Positions 33,588 to 42,690 are shown, numbered from the stretch's first letter. The stretch is 53,480 nt of DNA from an uncultured Clostridia bacterium (GCA_934476455.1 CAKSNY010000016.1:1-53480), one strand, 5' to 3'. Numbers and translations: made by a program. Notes: a model not told the origin generated them from the sequence alone.

Positions 33588-33616
33588 ATTATATCACCGA
33601 TAGGGTGTTTTGTCAA
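33588..33616 (-). promoter_or_regulatory. Perfect consensus promoter of ybaK
   Basis: Minus strand TTGACA (33616-33611), 17 bases, TATAAT (33593-33588). Confidence 0.9.
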
Positions 33617-33662
33617 ACAGCGCAAATATTTGTTTTTTACAAATTTTTAGTTGTTTTTTATA

Positions 33663-33691
33663 TTGATTTAAAAAAAAGGCTGTGCTATAAT
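33663..33691 (+). promoter_or_regulatory. Promoter of the riboswitch-controlled surface protein
   Basis: TTGATT (33663-33668), 17 bases, TATAAT (33686-33691). The predicted RNA start near 33698 lies just before the riboswitch. Confidence 0.8.
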
Positions 33692-33717
33692 AAGGCGGTA
33701 AATAAATATTTCACACA

Positions 33718-33915
33718 AAGTGTCGGACGGCTTGCCTGAGAGCCGCCCGGTGAAAAGGGAAACGGGTGAGAGACCCGTGCGGTGAACAGTCGCTGTATGC
33801 CCTGTATGCTTTGTACGCGTCGGTGAAAGCCGGTCATTGGGAAACCGAGAAGGCAGCGTATAAGGCAGGCAATATTTTGCCTGAGGGGACAAGCCAGAAG
33901 ACCTGCTTTGACGTA
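33718..33915 (+). promoter_or_regulatory. Cobalamin riboswitch
   Basis: The conserved landmarks occur in order: GGTGAAAAGGGAA followed by CGGGTGAGA...CCCG, then AACAGTCGCTGTA, then AGCCGGTCATTGGGAAACC with GAGAAGGC, and a B12 box AGCCAGAAGACCTGC whose CCTGC pairs with GCAGG upstream. These are the core elements of the Rfam cobalamin family (AdoCbl/MeCbl/OHCbl class not resolved). Two tandem terminators follow, so bound cobalamin should stop transcription of the large surface-protein gene. Confidence 0.93.
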
Positions 33916-33968
33916 CAGCTTAAGCTGTGCGGTTTCGGCGTGTAAGAAAAATAACTTACAGCCTTTTT
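33913..33968 (+). terminator. First terminator and possible antiterminator of the B12 leader
   Basis: A palindromic hairpin (GTACAGCTTAAGCTGTGC, 33913-33930) precedes a terminator hairpin GGCGTGTAAG/CTTACAGCC (33937-33963) with a T5 run. The first may act as the switching element. Confidence 0.65.
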
Positions 33969-33990
33969 GTGATGTTCACAGGAAAACACT

Positions 33991-34024
33991 GCTGTGGCGA
34001 TTTATATTGCCGCAGCCTTTTTAT
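33991..34024 (+). terminator. Second terminator of the B12 leader
   Basis: GCTGTGGC pairs with GCCGCAGC around a 10-base loop, followed by CTTTTTATTT, 40 bases before the start codon. Confidence 0.75.
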
Positions 34025-34063
34025 TTGCGGCAAACAATCTAATTTAAAAGAAGGAGAATTGTT

Positions 34064-37000
34064 ATGAAGAGAAGCCTTTATTTAAACAGGGCGCTTGCCT
34101 TTATCACTGTATTGGCGCTTTTGTTTACAGTAAATGCAGCTGTGGTATTTGCCGATACAATGCCGCAGGGCAGCGGCACGGCGGAAGAGCCGTACCTTGT
34201 GGGAAGCAAGCTTGAACTTGAAGCGCTTTCCTCCCTTTCGGAAAGCGAACCCATAGGGTATATAACGCTTACCGATGACATCGATATGCAGGGAGAGGAA
34301 AAAAGCTTTGTTATAAAGGAGCTTGCGGGCACCTTTAACGGAAACGGATTTACAATAAAAAATCTGTCACTTACAGGCGGTAGCGCGGGCTATACAGATC
34401 CGACCGTAAATACCGGCATTATACAAACGCTTTCGGGAAACGTGCAAAACCTTAAAACGGAAAACGTAACCGTTACGGGCGTAGGAAATAAAAGTAACGC
34501 CGGCATTATTGCTGGTTTTATCCCCGCAGGGGCAAATGTAAGCATCGATAACTGTATTATAAACGGCAAAATTACGTCAAGCGCGGGAAACAGCTATACG
34601 AATATCGGCGGATTTGTCGGCTATGTGGAGGGAACGGTAAATGACAATACGTCTTTTACCGTTAATAACAGTGTGCAGAACGTAGAAATATCTGCACCGA
34701 GCGGTACCTATGCCGGCGGCATTTTGGGCAGTGTATCCGCTTATACAAATATGCGTGTGGAAAAATGCGCAATACTCGGCGAGGTTTCGGGCAGCGCAAC
34801 CGCGGGCGGTATCGCAGGCTGGTTTAAGCAAAGCAGCAATGCGCTTACACTTACGGACAGCTACCTCGGCTCAAAGCTTGCAGGCAGGTATAAATACGGT
34901 ATTGCCTCCAATACATCTGCGTTCAGCACGGAATATCCCATAACGATTACGCGCTTTTTCTATGATTCGGAAAAGAACCCCAGCCCGTCAAGCTGGTCAA
35001 GCTTTGATATGGTTAAAAAGGGGAACGATTCAGTAAAAAACCTTGTAAATGCAAAGGACACGGCGGGAATAAAAGCCCTTGCAGACGCGGATGAAGAAGG
35101 AAACAGCGAAATAACAGGGTTTGAGGTTCGCACCGGGGAATTTTCGGACTATCCCGTTCCGGTGTGGAAGACGCCTGCACCCATTATACCGCCGCAGCCG
35201 CAGTTTTCCTGCACGGCTGTGTTTAACGGCACATATGACGGTGAAGTAAACGTATACTTTGGCGAAGCGGCGCCCGAAAACCTTGTAAGCCCGGTAAACG
35301 GAAAATACATACTTACGGAAAAGGGCAGCTACAGCTACACCGTTACAGGCTGTAAAGATTACAACGATTTGACGGACGGAACGTTCACCCTGGGCGACGG
35401 TGATAACGAAACCGAAAAAAATATTTGGGTAAAGCTTTCATATAAGCTTACAGAGCTTACAGGCGACGGAAGCGAGCAAAGCCCCTATCTTATAAAAACC
35501 GCGCGTGAGCTTTGCACGCTTGCACAAAAGGTAAATGACGGAGAGTGTGCGGAAAGCTTTGTTAAATTGGAGGACGATATTACGGTAGGCGGCTCGTGGA
35601 CACCGCTGGGCAAAAATTCGGTATATCCTTTCCGCGGTGTTTTTGACGGTGCAGGGCACAGCGTTACCGTAACCGTGGACAATGCAAGAAGCTACTACGG
35701 ATTTTTCGGCTGCATTACTGACGCAACCGTAAAAAACCTTACCGTAAACGGTGAAATATACTGCGGCGAGCCGGGGGCATACGCAGGCGGTATAGCAGGG
35801 CGCGCACGCGGAAATGTAACGATTGAAAACGTTACGAATAACGCAAATGTAAGTGCGCTTGCACGTTCAAGCGAGGGTATAGGCGGTATAGCAGGCGGTT
35901 ATGACGATAATGTAGAATACGTTTACCAAAGCATACGCCTTGTAATAAAAGACAGCGTAAACAATGCGCCCGTTTTGGTAACAGGCTCGGGCGAAAACGC
36001 TTATGTCGGCGGTATTTTGGGTTCAAACAAGAACTGCGCGCAGATAGAAAACTGCACCAATGCGGGCGATGTATACGCACCCGGCGCAGCGGTAGGCGGC
36101 ATTTTGGGACAGGCGGGCTATTCTGCCGGAGATTTCACCCCCAAAATTTCAAACTGCGCAGTTACGGGCGCGCTTACGGGCGCAAGCGGCAAGGTAAAAA
36201 GGCTTTATGCAAAGGGCAGCCTGTCGCAGGCATACATAACGGGCAGCGGTGACAATGAGTACAGCGGCGGAGATATTACAAACAATTTTCTTATCGAAGC
36301 AAACAAATACCAAGATGTTGTAACGGTGCCGTCAAATGCGGCGGTAGGCTACAGCCCGCGTCTTGTAAAAGAGGGCGAGTTTGCAGACAGCAATATATCG
36401 CTTTCTGTTACAAGGGAAGAAAGCGATATAACAAAGGGTTACATCACGGCAGAGGATAATGCGGTTAAGCTTGCAAAACTTAATGAGGTTTCACAAAAAA
36501 CACAGGAAGAAACCGTGACGCTGCGCTTTACGGACGAAAACGGTGCTTCTTTAAGAAAGCCCGTAACCGTAAACATATATCCTTCAGATACGCAGGGCGA
36601 CGCACAAGAGGCGCTTATGCACCGCATAGCGCAAACCTATGCGCAAAGCTCGGACGACTGGACAGTATTCGATATGGCTGTGTATAAGGCGCTCGGCTTT
36701 GGCGAAAATACAACGGATGTCGAAAACTACCTTAACCTTACGGTAAACTCGCTTGCAGGCAGCACACCGCTTGTAACAGACCGCGCAAAGGCAGAAATAA
36801 TTTTTGCAATGCTCGGAAGGGACACGGAAAATCTTACGCCTTACGGCAGCGAAGAAAGCTACAGCAATGCGCAAAAGCTTGCGCAAATGAATTTGGGCAG
36901 CAGCCACTATGCCGCACCCTGGGTATTGCTGGCGGAACAGGCGGGAAAGGTTACGCTTTCGGACAGTCAGCGCAGCGAAATGATAGCAGTTCTCACATCG

Positions 37001-38743
37001 GCACAGGGTGAAAACGGGCTGTTCTGCTCGATATACAAAAACGAAAAGTATGACGACGCCGACACCACAGCCACGGCTGTAGCGGCGCTTGCAAAATATA
37101 AAGAAACAGATACTGCCGCAGCGGAATTTATCCAAAAAGCCGTTGACGGATTAAGCGCAGCCCAGGGGGCAAACGGTTCGTACGGTAATATAAATACCGA
37201 CGCGATGGTAATAATAGGTCTTGCCGCAGTAGGTATAAATCCCGAAACGGACGGCCGCTTTATTAAAAACGAATGCAGCCTTAAAGACGCGGTTATGCTT
37301 TATGTAAATGACAGCGGCGACGGATTTACTACAGGATACGCCACGGGCGAGCGTGCGGAAAAGGCACGTGCGCTTGCAACGGAACAGGGCTTCCGCGCTC
37401 TTATAGTTCTTAACGAGCTTAAAGATTGCACCTCCTTTAATGTATACACTTTGGAAAGTAAAGGTGCGGCAGTGCCGGTTGCCCCTGTTGTACTCGGAAG
37501 CTTTGCCGCCACAGCGCCGGGCAATGCCGTTTTGCCCGAGGATGTTACAATAACCCCAAGCGGCGAAAGCAATAAAAATATCACGGCAACGCTTTTGGTT
37601 GTTGACGAAAACAACAATATCTGGACAAACAAGAGCGCAGCGCTTCCCAATGGAGCAACGGCGGCAGACCTTATCAAAAAGATTTTTGCCGATGAGGGTA
37701 TAAGTGCCGAGGGTATAGCACAGGGCTATATTAAATCCGTTACAAAAGGAAATATAACGCTTGAACAGTTTGACAAGGGCGAAAACAGCGGATGGATGTA
37801 TAAAATAAACTCAAAAACGCCGAGCGTGGGCATAGCCGACTACACACTTAAAGACGGCGACGGCATAAAGCTTTATTATACCGAGGACTGGATGAAAGAG
37901 CAGGAAACCGAAAGCTGGTCCGGCGGCGGCAGCGGGAAGAGCGATAAAACGGCTGACGAAAACACTGTTTACACCATAACCTTTGTAACAAACGGTGCGG
38001 GTGAAATGACGCCCGTAACGGCAAAGAAGGGCGAAAGCTTTAAAAAGCCGGTAAACCCCGAATTGGAGGGCTTTGTTTTTGACGGATGGCACACGGACAA
38101 GGCGCTTACGGTGAAATACAATTTCTCCGATGCGGCTAAAGGAAATATTACGCTGTACGCAAAATGGAAGCAGATTGAAAAGAAAGCGGAGATTGATTTT
38201 AAGGACGTATTAAAGGACGCATGGTACAAAGAATACGTAGAGTTTGTATTTGACAACGGTCTTATGAAGGGTACAAGCGACACGGAATTTGAGCCCGAGG
38301 GTCTTATAACGCGTGCTATGATTGCGACCGTTCTTTACCGTATGGAGGGAGAACCCGAAGCCAAGAGGGCGGAATTTAAAGACACGGACGAAAACGAATG
38401 GTACTTTAACGCTGTTTCGTGGGCAAACGAGAACAAAATAGTTATGGGTGACGGAGATAATATGATGCGCCCGAACGATTATATCACGCGTGAGGAAATG
38501 GCGCTTATGATATACAGATATGCGCTTCTTACAAACTGCGACACATCCGTAGGTGAGGAAACAAACATTCTTTCATACAGCGACTTTAACGATATTTCGG
38601 AATATGCGATTGCTGCGCTGCAGTTTACTGCCGGCAGTAAGATAATGACGGGTAAGTCGGAAAGTGTGCTTGCTCCTGCACAAACGGCAACACGTGCCGA
38701 AGCAGCGGCAATAATAACGAGATTTTTCACAGCATACAAATAA
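34064..38743 (+). CDS. B12-regulated SLH surface protein with transcobalamin-like domains
   Basis: A 1559-residue secreted protein. Order: signal peptide (1-31); GLUG-type beta-helix repeats (about 35-345, e.g. GTFNGNGFTIKNLSL); a beta domain (about 376-465); a second GLUG block (about 466-760); an alpha/alpha-toroid-like helical region (about 848-1120, with YAAPWVLLAEQAGK, DDADTTATAVAAL and TDAMVIIGLAAVG); a DUF4430 domain (about 1170-1277, with SGWMYKINSKTPS...Y.LKDGDGIKLYY); an InlB/Flg_new repeat (about 1303-1366); and three SLH domains (about 1378-1559) for cell-wall attachment. Toroid plus DUF4430 is the plan of animal transcobalamin and intrinsic factor. With the cobalamin riboswitch upstream, corrinoid capture at the cell surface is a strong inference, not shown. 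AAGGAG precedes the ATG; no transporter gene is adjacent. Confidence 0.88.
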   Translation: MKRSLYLNRALAFITVLALLFTVNAAVVFADTMPQGSGTAEEPYLVGSKLELEALSSLSESEPIGYITLTDDIDMQGEEKSFVIKELAGTFNGNGFTIKNLSLTGGSAGYTDPTVNTGIIQTLSGNVQNLKTENVTVTGVGNKSNAGIIAGFIPAGANVSIDNCIINGKITSSAGNSYTNIGGFVGYVEGTVNDNTSFTVNNSVQNVEISAPSGTYAGGILGSVSAYTNMRVEKCAILGEVSGSATAGGIAGWFKQSSNALTLTDSYLGSKLAGRYKYGIASNTSAFSTEYPITITRFFYDSEKNPSPSSWSSFDMVKKGNDSVKNLVNAKDTAGIKALADADEEGNSEITGFEVRTGEFSDYPVPVWKTPAPIIPPQPQFSCTAVFNGTYDGEVNVYFGEAAPENLVSPVNGKYILTEKGSYSYTVTGCKDYNDLTDGTFTLGDGDNETEKNIWVKLSYKLTELTGDGSEQSPYLIKTARELCTLAQKVNDGECAESFVKLEDDITVGGSWTPLGKNSVYPFRGVFDGAGHSVTVTVDNARSYYGFFGCITDATVKNLTVNGEIYCGEPGAYAGGIAGRARGNVTIENVTNNANVSALARSSEGIGGIAGGYDDNVEYVYQSIRLVIKDSVNNAPVLVTGSGENAYVGGILGSNKNCAQIENCTNAGDVYAPGAAVGGILGQAGYSAGDFTPKISNCAVTGALTGASGKVKRLYAKGSLSQAYITGSGDNEYSGGDITNNFLIEANKYQDVVTVPSNAAVGYSPRLVKEGEFADSNISLSVTREESDITKGYITAEDNAVKLAKLNEVSQKTQEETVTLRFTDENGASLRKPVTVNIYPSDTQGDAQEALMHRIAQTYAQSSDDWTVFDMAVYKALGFGENTTDVENYLNLTVNSLAGSTPLVTDRAKAEIIFAMLGRDTENLTPYGSEESYSNAQKLAQMNLGSSHYAAPWVLLAEQAGKVTLSDSQRSEMIAVLTSAQGENGLFCSIYKNEKYDDADTTATAVAALAKYKETDTAAAEFIQKAVDGLSAAQGANGSYGNINTDAMVIIGLAAVGINPETDGRFIKNECSLKDAVMLYVNDSGDGFTTGYATGERAEKARALATEQGFRALIVLNELKDCTSFNVYTLESKGAAVPVAPVVLGSFAATAPGNAVLPEDVTITPSGESNKNITATLLVVDENNNIWTNKSAALPNGATAADLIKKIFADEGISAEGIAQGYIKSVTKGNITLEQFDKGENSGWMYKINSKTPSVGIADYTLKDGDGIKLYYTEDWMKEQETESWSGGGSGKSDKTADENTVYTITFVTNGAGEMTPVTAKKGESFKKPVNPELEGFVFDGWHTDKALTVKYNFSDAAKGNITLYAKWKQIEKKAEIDFKDVLKDAWYKEYVEFVFDNGLMKGTSDTEFEPEGLITRAMIATVLYRMEGEPEAKRAEFKDTDENEWYFNAVSWANENKIVMGDGDNMMRPNDYITREEMALMIYRYALLTNCDTSVGEETNILSYSDFNDISEYAIAALQFTAGSKIMTGKSESVLAPAQTATRAEAAAIITRFFTAYK

Positions 38744-38752
38744 GAGGGGATG

Positions 38753-38790
38753 AGCTGTAAAAAAGTCAATTGACTTTTTTACAGCTTTTT
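38753..38790 (+). terminator. Long palindromic terminator after the SLH protein gene
   Basis: A perfect 34-base palindrome: AGCTGTAAAAAAGTCAATTG and its mirror, centred on CAATTG, followed by T. Same core as 32807-32846. Confidence 0.8.
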
Positions 38791-38798
38791 TCTTAACG

Positions 38799-38891
38799 AG
38801 ATAGGAAAAAAGCTTCAGAACGGATAAACTTCAGGCATAATGCAATAGAACCCAATATGCCTTTTGGCGCTCCGAACTTTTTAACATCCCC
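38799..38891. repeat. Dispersed intergenic repeat with imperfect inverted ends (copy C)
   Basis: About 93 bases. The left end AGATAGGAAAAAAGCTTCAG is nearly identical to copy B; the right end (CCGAAC, T5, AACATCCC) matches copies A and B. An internal hairpin AGGCATA/TATGCCT lies in the middle. The interior is unrelated to copy B and shorter. It lies directly after the same palindrome type as copy B and before the FprA promoter. Confidence 0.6.
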
Positions 38892-38901
38892 TTTTTATTT
38901 C

Positions 38902-38931
38902 TTGACAAAGAAGCAAATTTAAGTATATAAT
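38902..38931 (+). promoter_or_regulatory. Promoter of the FprA gene
   Basis: TTGACA (38902-38907) and TATAAT (38926-38931) with 18-base spacing; TATATA two bases earlier would give 16. Confidence 0.8.
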
Positions 38932-38959
38932 AAACACAGTTTAAATTGGAGATGATAAA

Positions 38960-40114
38960 ATGAGAATAACACAGGATATTTACAACGTTGGGGTAAACGA
39001 TCACCAAACAGACCTTTTTGAGGGACAATACATTGTGCCTAACGGTATGGCATATAATTCATATGTTATTACGGATGAAAAAATTGCAGTGCTTGATTCT
39101 GTTGATAAAAAGTTTGTAAAAGAGTGGCTCGGCAACATAAAATCGCTTTTGGGCGAAAGAAAACCGGACTATTTAATTATAGAGCATATGGAGCCCGATC
39201 ATTCCGGCTCGATTTTGTATTTTATGAACGAGTATCCCGAAGCGTGTATTGTCGGAAACAAAAAAACCTTTGCAATGATAGAACGCTTTTTCGGCGAGAT
39301 TCCGTGCAAAAATACCCTTACTGTGGAGGACAACGGCACACTGTCATTGGGAAAGCACAGCCTTACGTTTGTTTTTGCACCTATGGTACACTGGCCGGAG
39401 GTTATGGTTACGTACGATTCTTTTGATAAGGTTCTTTTTTCGGCAGACGGCTTCGGAAAGTTCGGCGCTTTGGACGCGGAAGAAGATTGGGCATGTGAAG
39501 CGCGGCGGTACTACTTCGGCATAGTCGGAAAATACGGCGCACAGGTGCAGGCGCTTTTGAAGAAAGCAAAAAGCCTGCAGATAGAAAAGATATGCCCGCT
39601 GCACGGTCCGGCTCTTACAGAAAATCTTGACTATTACATAAATCTTTACGATATTTGGTCGTCATACAAAAGCGAAAGCGAGGGCGTGTGCATTTTCTAT
39701 ACCTCGGTTTACGGAAACACAAAGAAAGCGGCAGAGCTTTTGGGCGAATGCCTTACGGAAAAAGGCTGCAAAAAGGTTGTTTTAAGCGACCTTGCGCGCA
39801 GCGATATGGCAGAATGTGTAGAGGACGCTTTCCGCTACGAAAAAACGGTTTTGGCAACAACAACGTATAACGGCGATATATTCCCGTTTATGAAGCATTT
39901 TATAGACGCGCTTACGGAACGCGGCTTTAAAAATAAGACCGTTGCGCTTATGGAAAACGGCACATGGGCGCCCACGGCGGCACGCATTATGCGTACAATG
40001 CTGGAAAAGTGCAAGGATGTAAACGTGCTTGAAGCTGCCGTAACAATTAAAAGTGCAGTCGATGAAGAAGCAAAGCAGCAGATAGAGCATATGGCGCAGG
40101 AGCTTTGCATGTAA
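38960..40114 (+). CDS. FprA-family flavo-diiron protein
   Basis: A 384-residue A-type flavoprotein that reduces O2 to water (or NO) in anaerobes, receiving electrons from rubredoxin or similar donors. The N-terminal metallo-beta-lactamase-like domain holds the diiron ligands in HMEPDHSG, the HWPE region, SADGFGKFG and HGPAL. The C-terminal flavodoxin-like domain (from about 255) has the FMN loop YTSVYGNTKKAA and TTTYNGDIFPFM. GGAGATG precedes the ATG. It stands alone. Oxidative-stress defence is the likely role. Confidence 0.95.
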   Translation: MRITQDIYNVGVNDHQTDLFEGQYIVPNGMAYNSYVITDEKIAVLDSVDKKFVKEWLGNIKSLLGERKPDYLIIEHMEPDHSGSILYFMNEYPEACIVGNKKTFAMIERFFGEIPCKNTLTVEDNGTLSLGKHSLTFVFAPMVHWPEVMVTYDSFDKVLFSADGFGKFGALDAEEDWACEARRYYFGIVGKYGAQVQALLKKAKSLQIEKICPLHGPALTENLDYYINLYDIWSSYKSESEGVCIFYTSVYGNTKKAAELLGECLTEKGCKKVVLSDLARSDMAECVEDAFRYEKTVLATTTYNGDIFPFMKHFIDALTERGFKNKTVALMENGTWAPTAARIMRTMLEKCKDVNVLEAAVTIKSAVDEEAKQQIEHMAQELCM

Positions 40115-40124
40115 AAGGCTCTAA

Positions 40125-40172
40125 AAACAAGAGAGAGTGTGAAAAATTTGATTTCTCACACTCTCTTGTTTC
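40125..40172. terminator. Bidirectional terminator between FprA gene and feoB
   Basis: AACAAGAGAG..GTGTGA pairs with TCACACTCTCTTGTT (two-base bulge). A T-run follows on the plus strand (TTTCCTTTTT) and A-rich sequence on the other side serves feoB. Confidence 0.82.
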
Positions 40173-40176
40173 CTTT

Positions 40177-42306
40177 TTAAAACAAATGCGAAATTCCGTT
40201 TACAAGCATACACAAAATTATTCCGCAGACGGTGGGAATCAGCATTGACAAAAGCGCCCATTTAATGCTGCCGGTTTCTTTTTTTACCGTAAGCACGGTT
40301 GTGGAACACGGCCAGTGCATCAGGCAAAATATAATCATACAGACGGCGGTTGTGCGCGTCCAGCCGTTTGATACAAACAGCGCCTTCATTTGGGAAAGTG
40401 AAATTTCGGGAAGGCTGCCTTGGGACATATAAGCCATAATAATAAGCGGCATTACGATTTCGTTTGCGGGAAAGCCCAAAATAAACGATGCAAATATTGC
40501 CCCGTCCAATCCGCACAGGCGCGCAAACGGATCTAAAAAAGCGCAAAAGCGCGAGAGCAGGCTGACACCGCCCGCGCTGATATTTGCAAGAAGCCATATA
40601 ACCATTCCGGCAGGAATTGCCACCGCGGCGGCGCGCCCCAGTACAAAAAGCGTTCTGTCAAAAACGGAGCGAACTATTACGCGCATAATCTGCGGTTTTC
40701 TGTAGGAGGGCAGCTCCAACGTAAAGGAGGAGGGCATTCCCTTTAGTATTGTGGAGGAAAGCAGGCGCGTTACCAAAAACGTCATCCCTATGCAAAGAAG
40801 AATTATCCCCGTAAGGATAAGCGCCGACGCGGCGCCTTTAAAAAGCGCTTCTCCGCTTATAAAAAACATACTGATAAGCGCAATAAGCGTGGGAAATCTG
40901 CCGTTGCACGGAACAAAGCTGTTGGTAAGAATTGCAAGCATACGTTCCCTCGGCGAATCTATTATACGGCAGCCGACAACCCCGGCGGCATTGCAGCCAA
41001 AGCCCATACACATTGTAAGCGATTGCTTTCCGCAGGCGCGGCAGGAACGAAACGGGCGGTCAAGATTATATGCAATGCGGGGAAGATAGCCCGAATCCTC
41101 CAACAGGGTGAACAGCGGAAAGAAAATAGCCATCGGCGGCAGCATTACCGCTACCACGGAGGAAAGAACCTGCCACACCCCGTTTAAAAGAAAGCTTTGT
41201 AAAACCTCGGGCATACCGATGTTTTTAAAAAGCATACGCGCCGCTTCGCCCAAAGAGGAAAGAAACGAGGAAATCGCCGCGGACGGATAGTTTGCACCGC
41301 TTATTGTAATGTAAAAGACAACTGCCAAAAGTAAAAGCATTACAGGATAGCCCAGGCGCTTGCTTGTAAGGATTTTGTCAAGGCGGCGGTCAAGACGGTT
41401 ATAGCCCGCATTTTCAAATTTAACGCACGCATCGGCAATTTTTTGCGCCCTGTCAAGTGCGGAGGAAACGATGCTGTCACGCAGGGAGTGCTGCGAAAAG
41501 CCGGAGTCCGATAACAGGCGGCGTGCCTCCTCTGCGGCGGTAAAAATTTCTGCATTCTCCATAATATCAAAACCGAGAAATGTGCTTATTTCACTAAGAA
41601 GCGTGTCGTCAGGCTCGATAAGCTGAAGGCTTAACCACCGGGGATTTATTTTACGTTTGACCTCGGGGGGCAAAGCGTCCGATATTATTTTTATTGCCGT
41701 TTCTATCGGTATTTCGTAAAAAAGCGTATTTTTCGGGGAAACGCCCCAATCGGCACAATCCAGTGCATTAAGCACGGCGGAAAGGCTCTTTTTTTTACGT
41801 GCAACCGTTGTTATAACCTTTACACCCAGCATTTTTGAAAGAAGCTGCGTGTCGATGCTTATGCCCTTCTTTTTTGCTTCGTCCAAAAGATTTAAGCAGA
41901 CAAAAACGGGTTTTCCTATTTCGATTGCCTGAAGCACAAGATTGAGGTTTCTTTCAAGACAGGTGGCGTCGCACACAACAATTGTTGCGTCGGCATTGCC
42001 GAAAATAATAAAGTTTCTGGCGATTTCCTCCTCTTTGGAGTGAGCACGCAGCGAATATGTACCGGGGATATCCACAAGCACATAGCCGTTGTTATGCGAC
42101 TGTGCATACCCCGTTGCATTGGCAACCGTTTTGCCGGGCCAGTTGCCCGTGTGCTGATTCATACCGGTAAGCCCGTTAAAAACGGTACTTTTTCCGACAT
42201 TGGGATTTCCCGCCAGTGCTATAATAAAATCCGACGGATGCCTTTTTTTTACCTCAAATCCTTCGTCTACGGCACATTTTCCCGTGGAGCTGTGCGTTAA
42301 TCCCAT
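40177..42306 (-). CDS. feoB: Ferrous iron transport protein B
   Basis: A 709-residue Fe2+ transporter with an N-terminal G-protein domain: G1 GNPNVGKST, G3 DIPGTYSL, G4 NLLD. The membrane part has two Gate motifs with conserved cysteines (CGKQSLTMCMGFGCNAAGVVGCRI and NSFVPCNGRFPTLIAL). GGGGG lies seven bases before the ATG. The N-terminus has about 28 extra residues before the G1 region (MGLTHSSTGKCAVDEGFEVKK). It follows feoA by 11 bases on the minus strand. Confidence 0.96.
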   Translation of the reverse strand: MGLTHSSTGKCAVDEGFEVKKRHPSDFIIALAGNPNVGKSTVFNGLTGMNQHTGNWPGKTVANATGYAQSHNNGYVLVDIPGTYSLRAHSKEEEIARNFIIFGNADATIVVCDATCLERNLNLVLQAIEIGKPVFVCLNLLDEAKKKGISIDTQLLSKMLGVKVITTVARKKKSLSAVLNALDCADWGVSPKNTLFYEIPIETAIKIISDALPPEVKRKINPRWLSLQLIEPDDTLLSEISTFLGFDIMENAEIFTAAEEARRLLSDSGFSQHSLRDSIVSSALDRAQKIADACVKFENAGYNRLDRRLDKILTSKRLGYPVMLLLLAVVFYITISGANYPSAAISSFLSSLGEAARMLFKNIGMPEVLQSFLLNGVWQVLSSVVAVMLPPMAIFFPLFTLLEDSGYLPRIAYNLDRPFRSCRACGKQSLTMCMGFGCNAAGVVGCRIIDSPRERMLAILTNSFVPCNGRFPTLIALISMFFISGEALFKGAASALILTGIILLCIGMTFLVTRLLSSTILKGMPSSFTLELPSYRKPQIMRVIVRSVFDRTLFVLGRAAAVAIPAGMVIWLLANISAGGVSLLSRFCAFLDPFARLCGLDGAIFASFILGFPANEIVMPLIIMAYMSQGSLPEISLSQMKALFVSNGWTRTTAVCMIIFCLMHWPCSTTVLTVKKETGSIKWALLSMLIPTVCGIILCMLVNGISHLF

Positions 42307-42317
42307 ATATATACCCC

Positions 42318-42557
42318 CTATAGCATATTTTCAACGAAGATTTTGTCGCAGTCCTCACGCCGAAGCGCCAGTACCGCGCCGCGTATAAGATACGCCGACG
42401 GATCGCCCGACGGGCTGCGCCCGACACATTCTATTTTTGTGCCGCTGCAAAGCCCTATGTCAAGCAAACGGCGGTGCATGCTGCCGGTGGTTTGCAGCGC
42501 GGTAACGGTTGCCTGCTGCCCGGGCGAAAGTGCGCTGAGGCAGACTGTATTTTCCAT
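42318..42557 (-). CDS. feoA: Ferrous iron transport protein A
   Basis: A 79-residue SH3-fold cytoplasmic partner of FeoB. LSALSPGQQATVTALQTTGSMHRRLLDIGLCSGTKIECVGRSPSGDP is typical, ending with the RGAVLALRREDCDKIFV strand. ATG 42557 is used because GAGGT lies seven bases upstream; two earlier in-frame ATGs overlap or precede that site. The leader contains a perfect 9-bp TGCGGCAAA/TTTGCCGCA stem (42571-42616 region) of unknown role. No Fur or DtxR box was convincing. Confidence 0.93.
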   Translation of the reverse strand: MENTVCLSALSPGQQATVTALQTTGSMHRRLLDIGLCSGTKIECVGRSPSGDPSAYLIRGAVLALRREDCDKIFVENML

Positions 42558-42690
42558 TCTCATTACCTCACTTTGCAAAGCTGCGGCAAAAAGTATTTAA
42601 AATCGGGTTTGCCGCAAGTCTCTACTTACATATTATTAGGATTGATTTAAAGAGGTGATTTAAAAGGCGAAATATTTGGAAAAAAGCAAA

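Noticed and set aside
34064..38743. The GLUG repeats as a tandem DNA repeat or CRISPR
   Set aside because: The repeats are at protein level with divergent codons; no exact direct repeats with spacers occur anywhere in the window.
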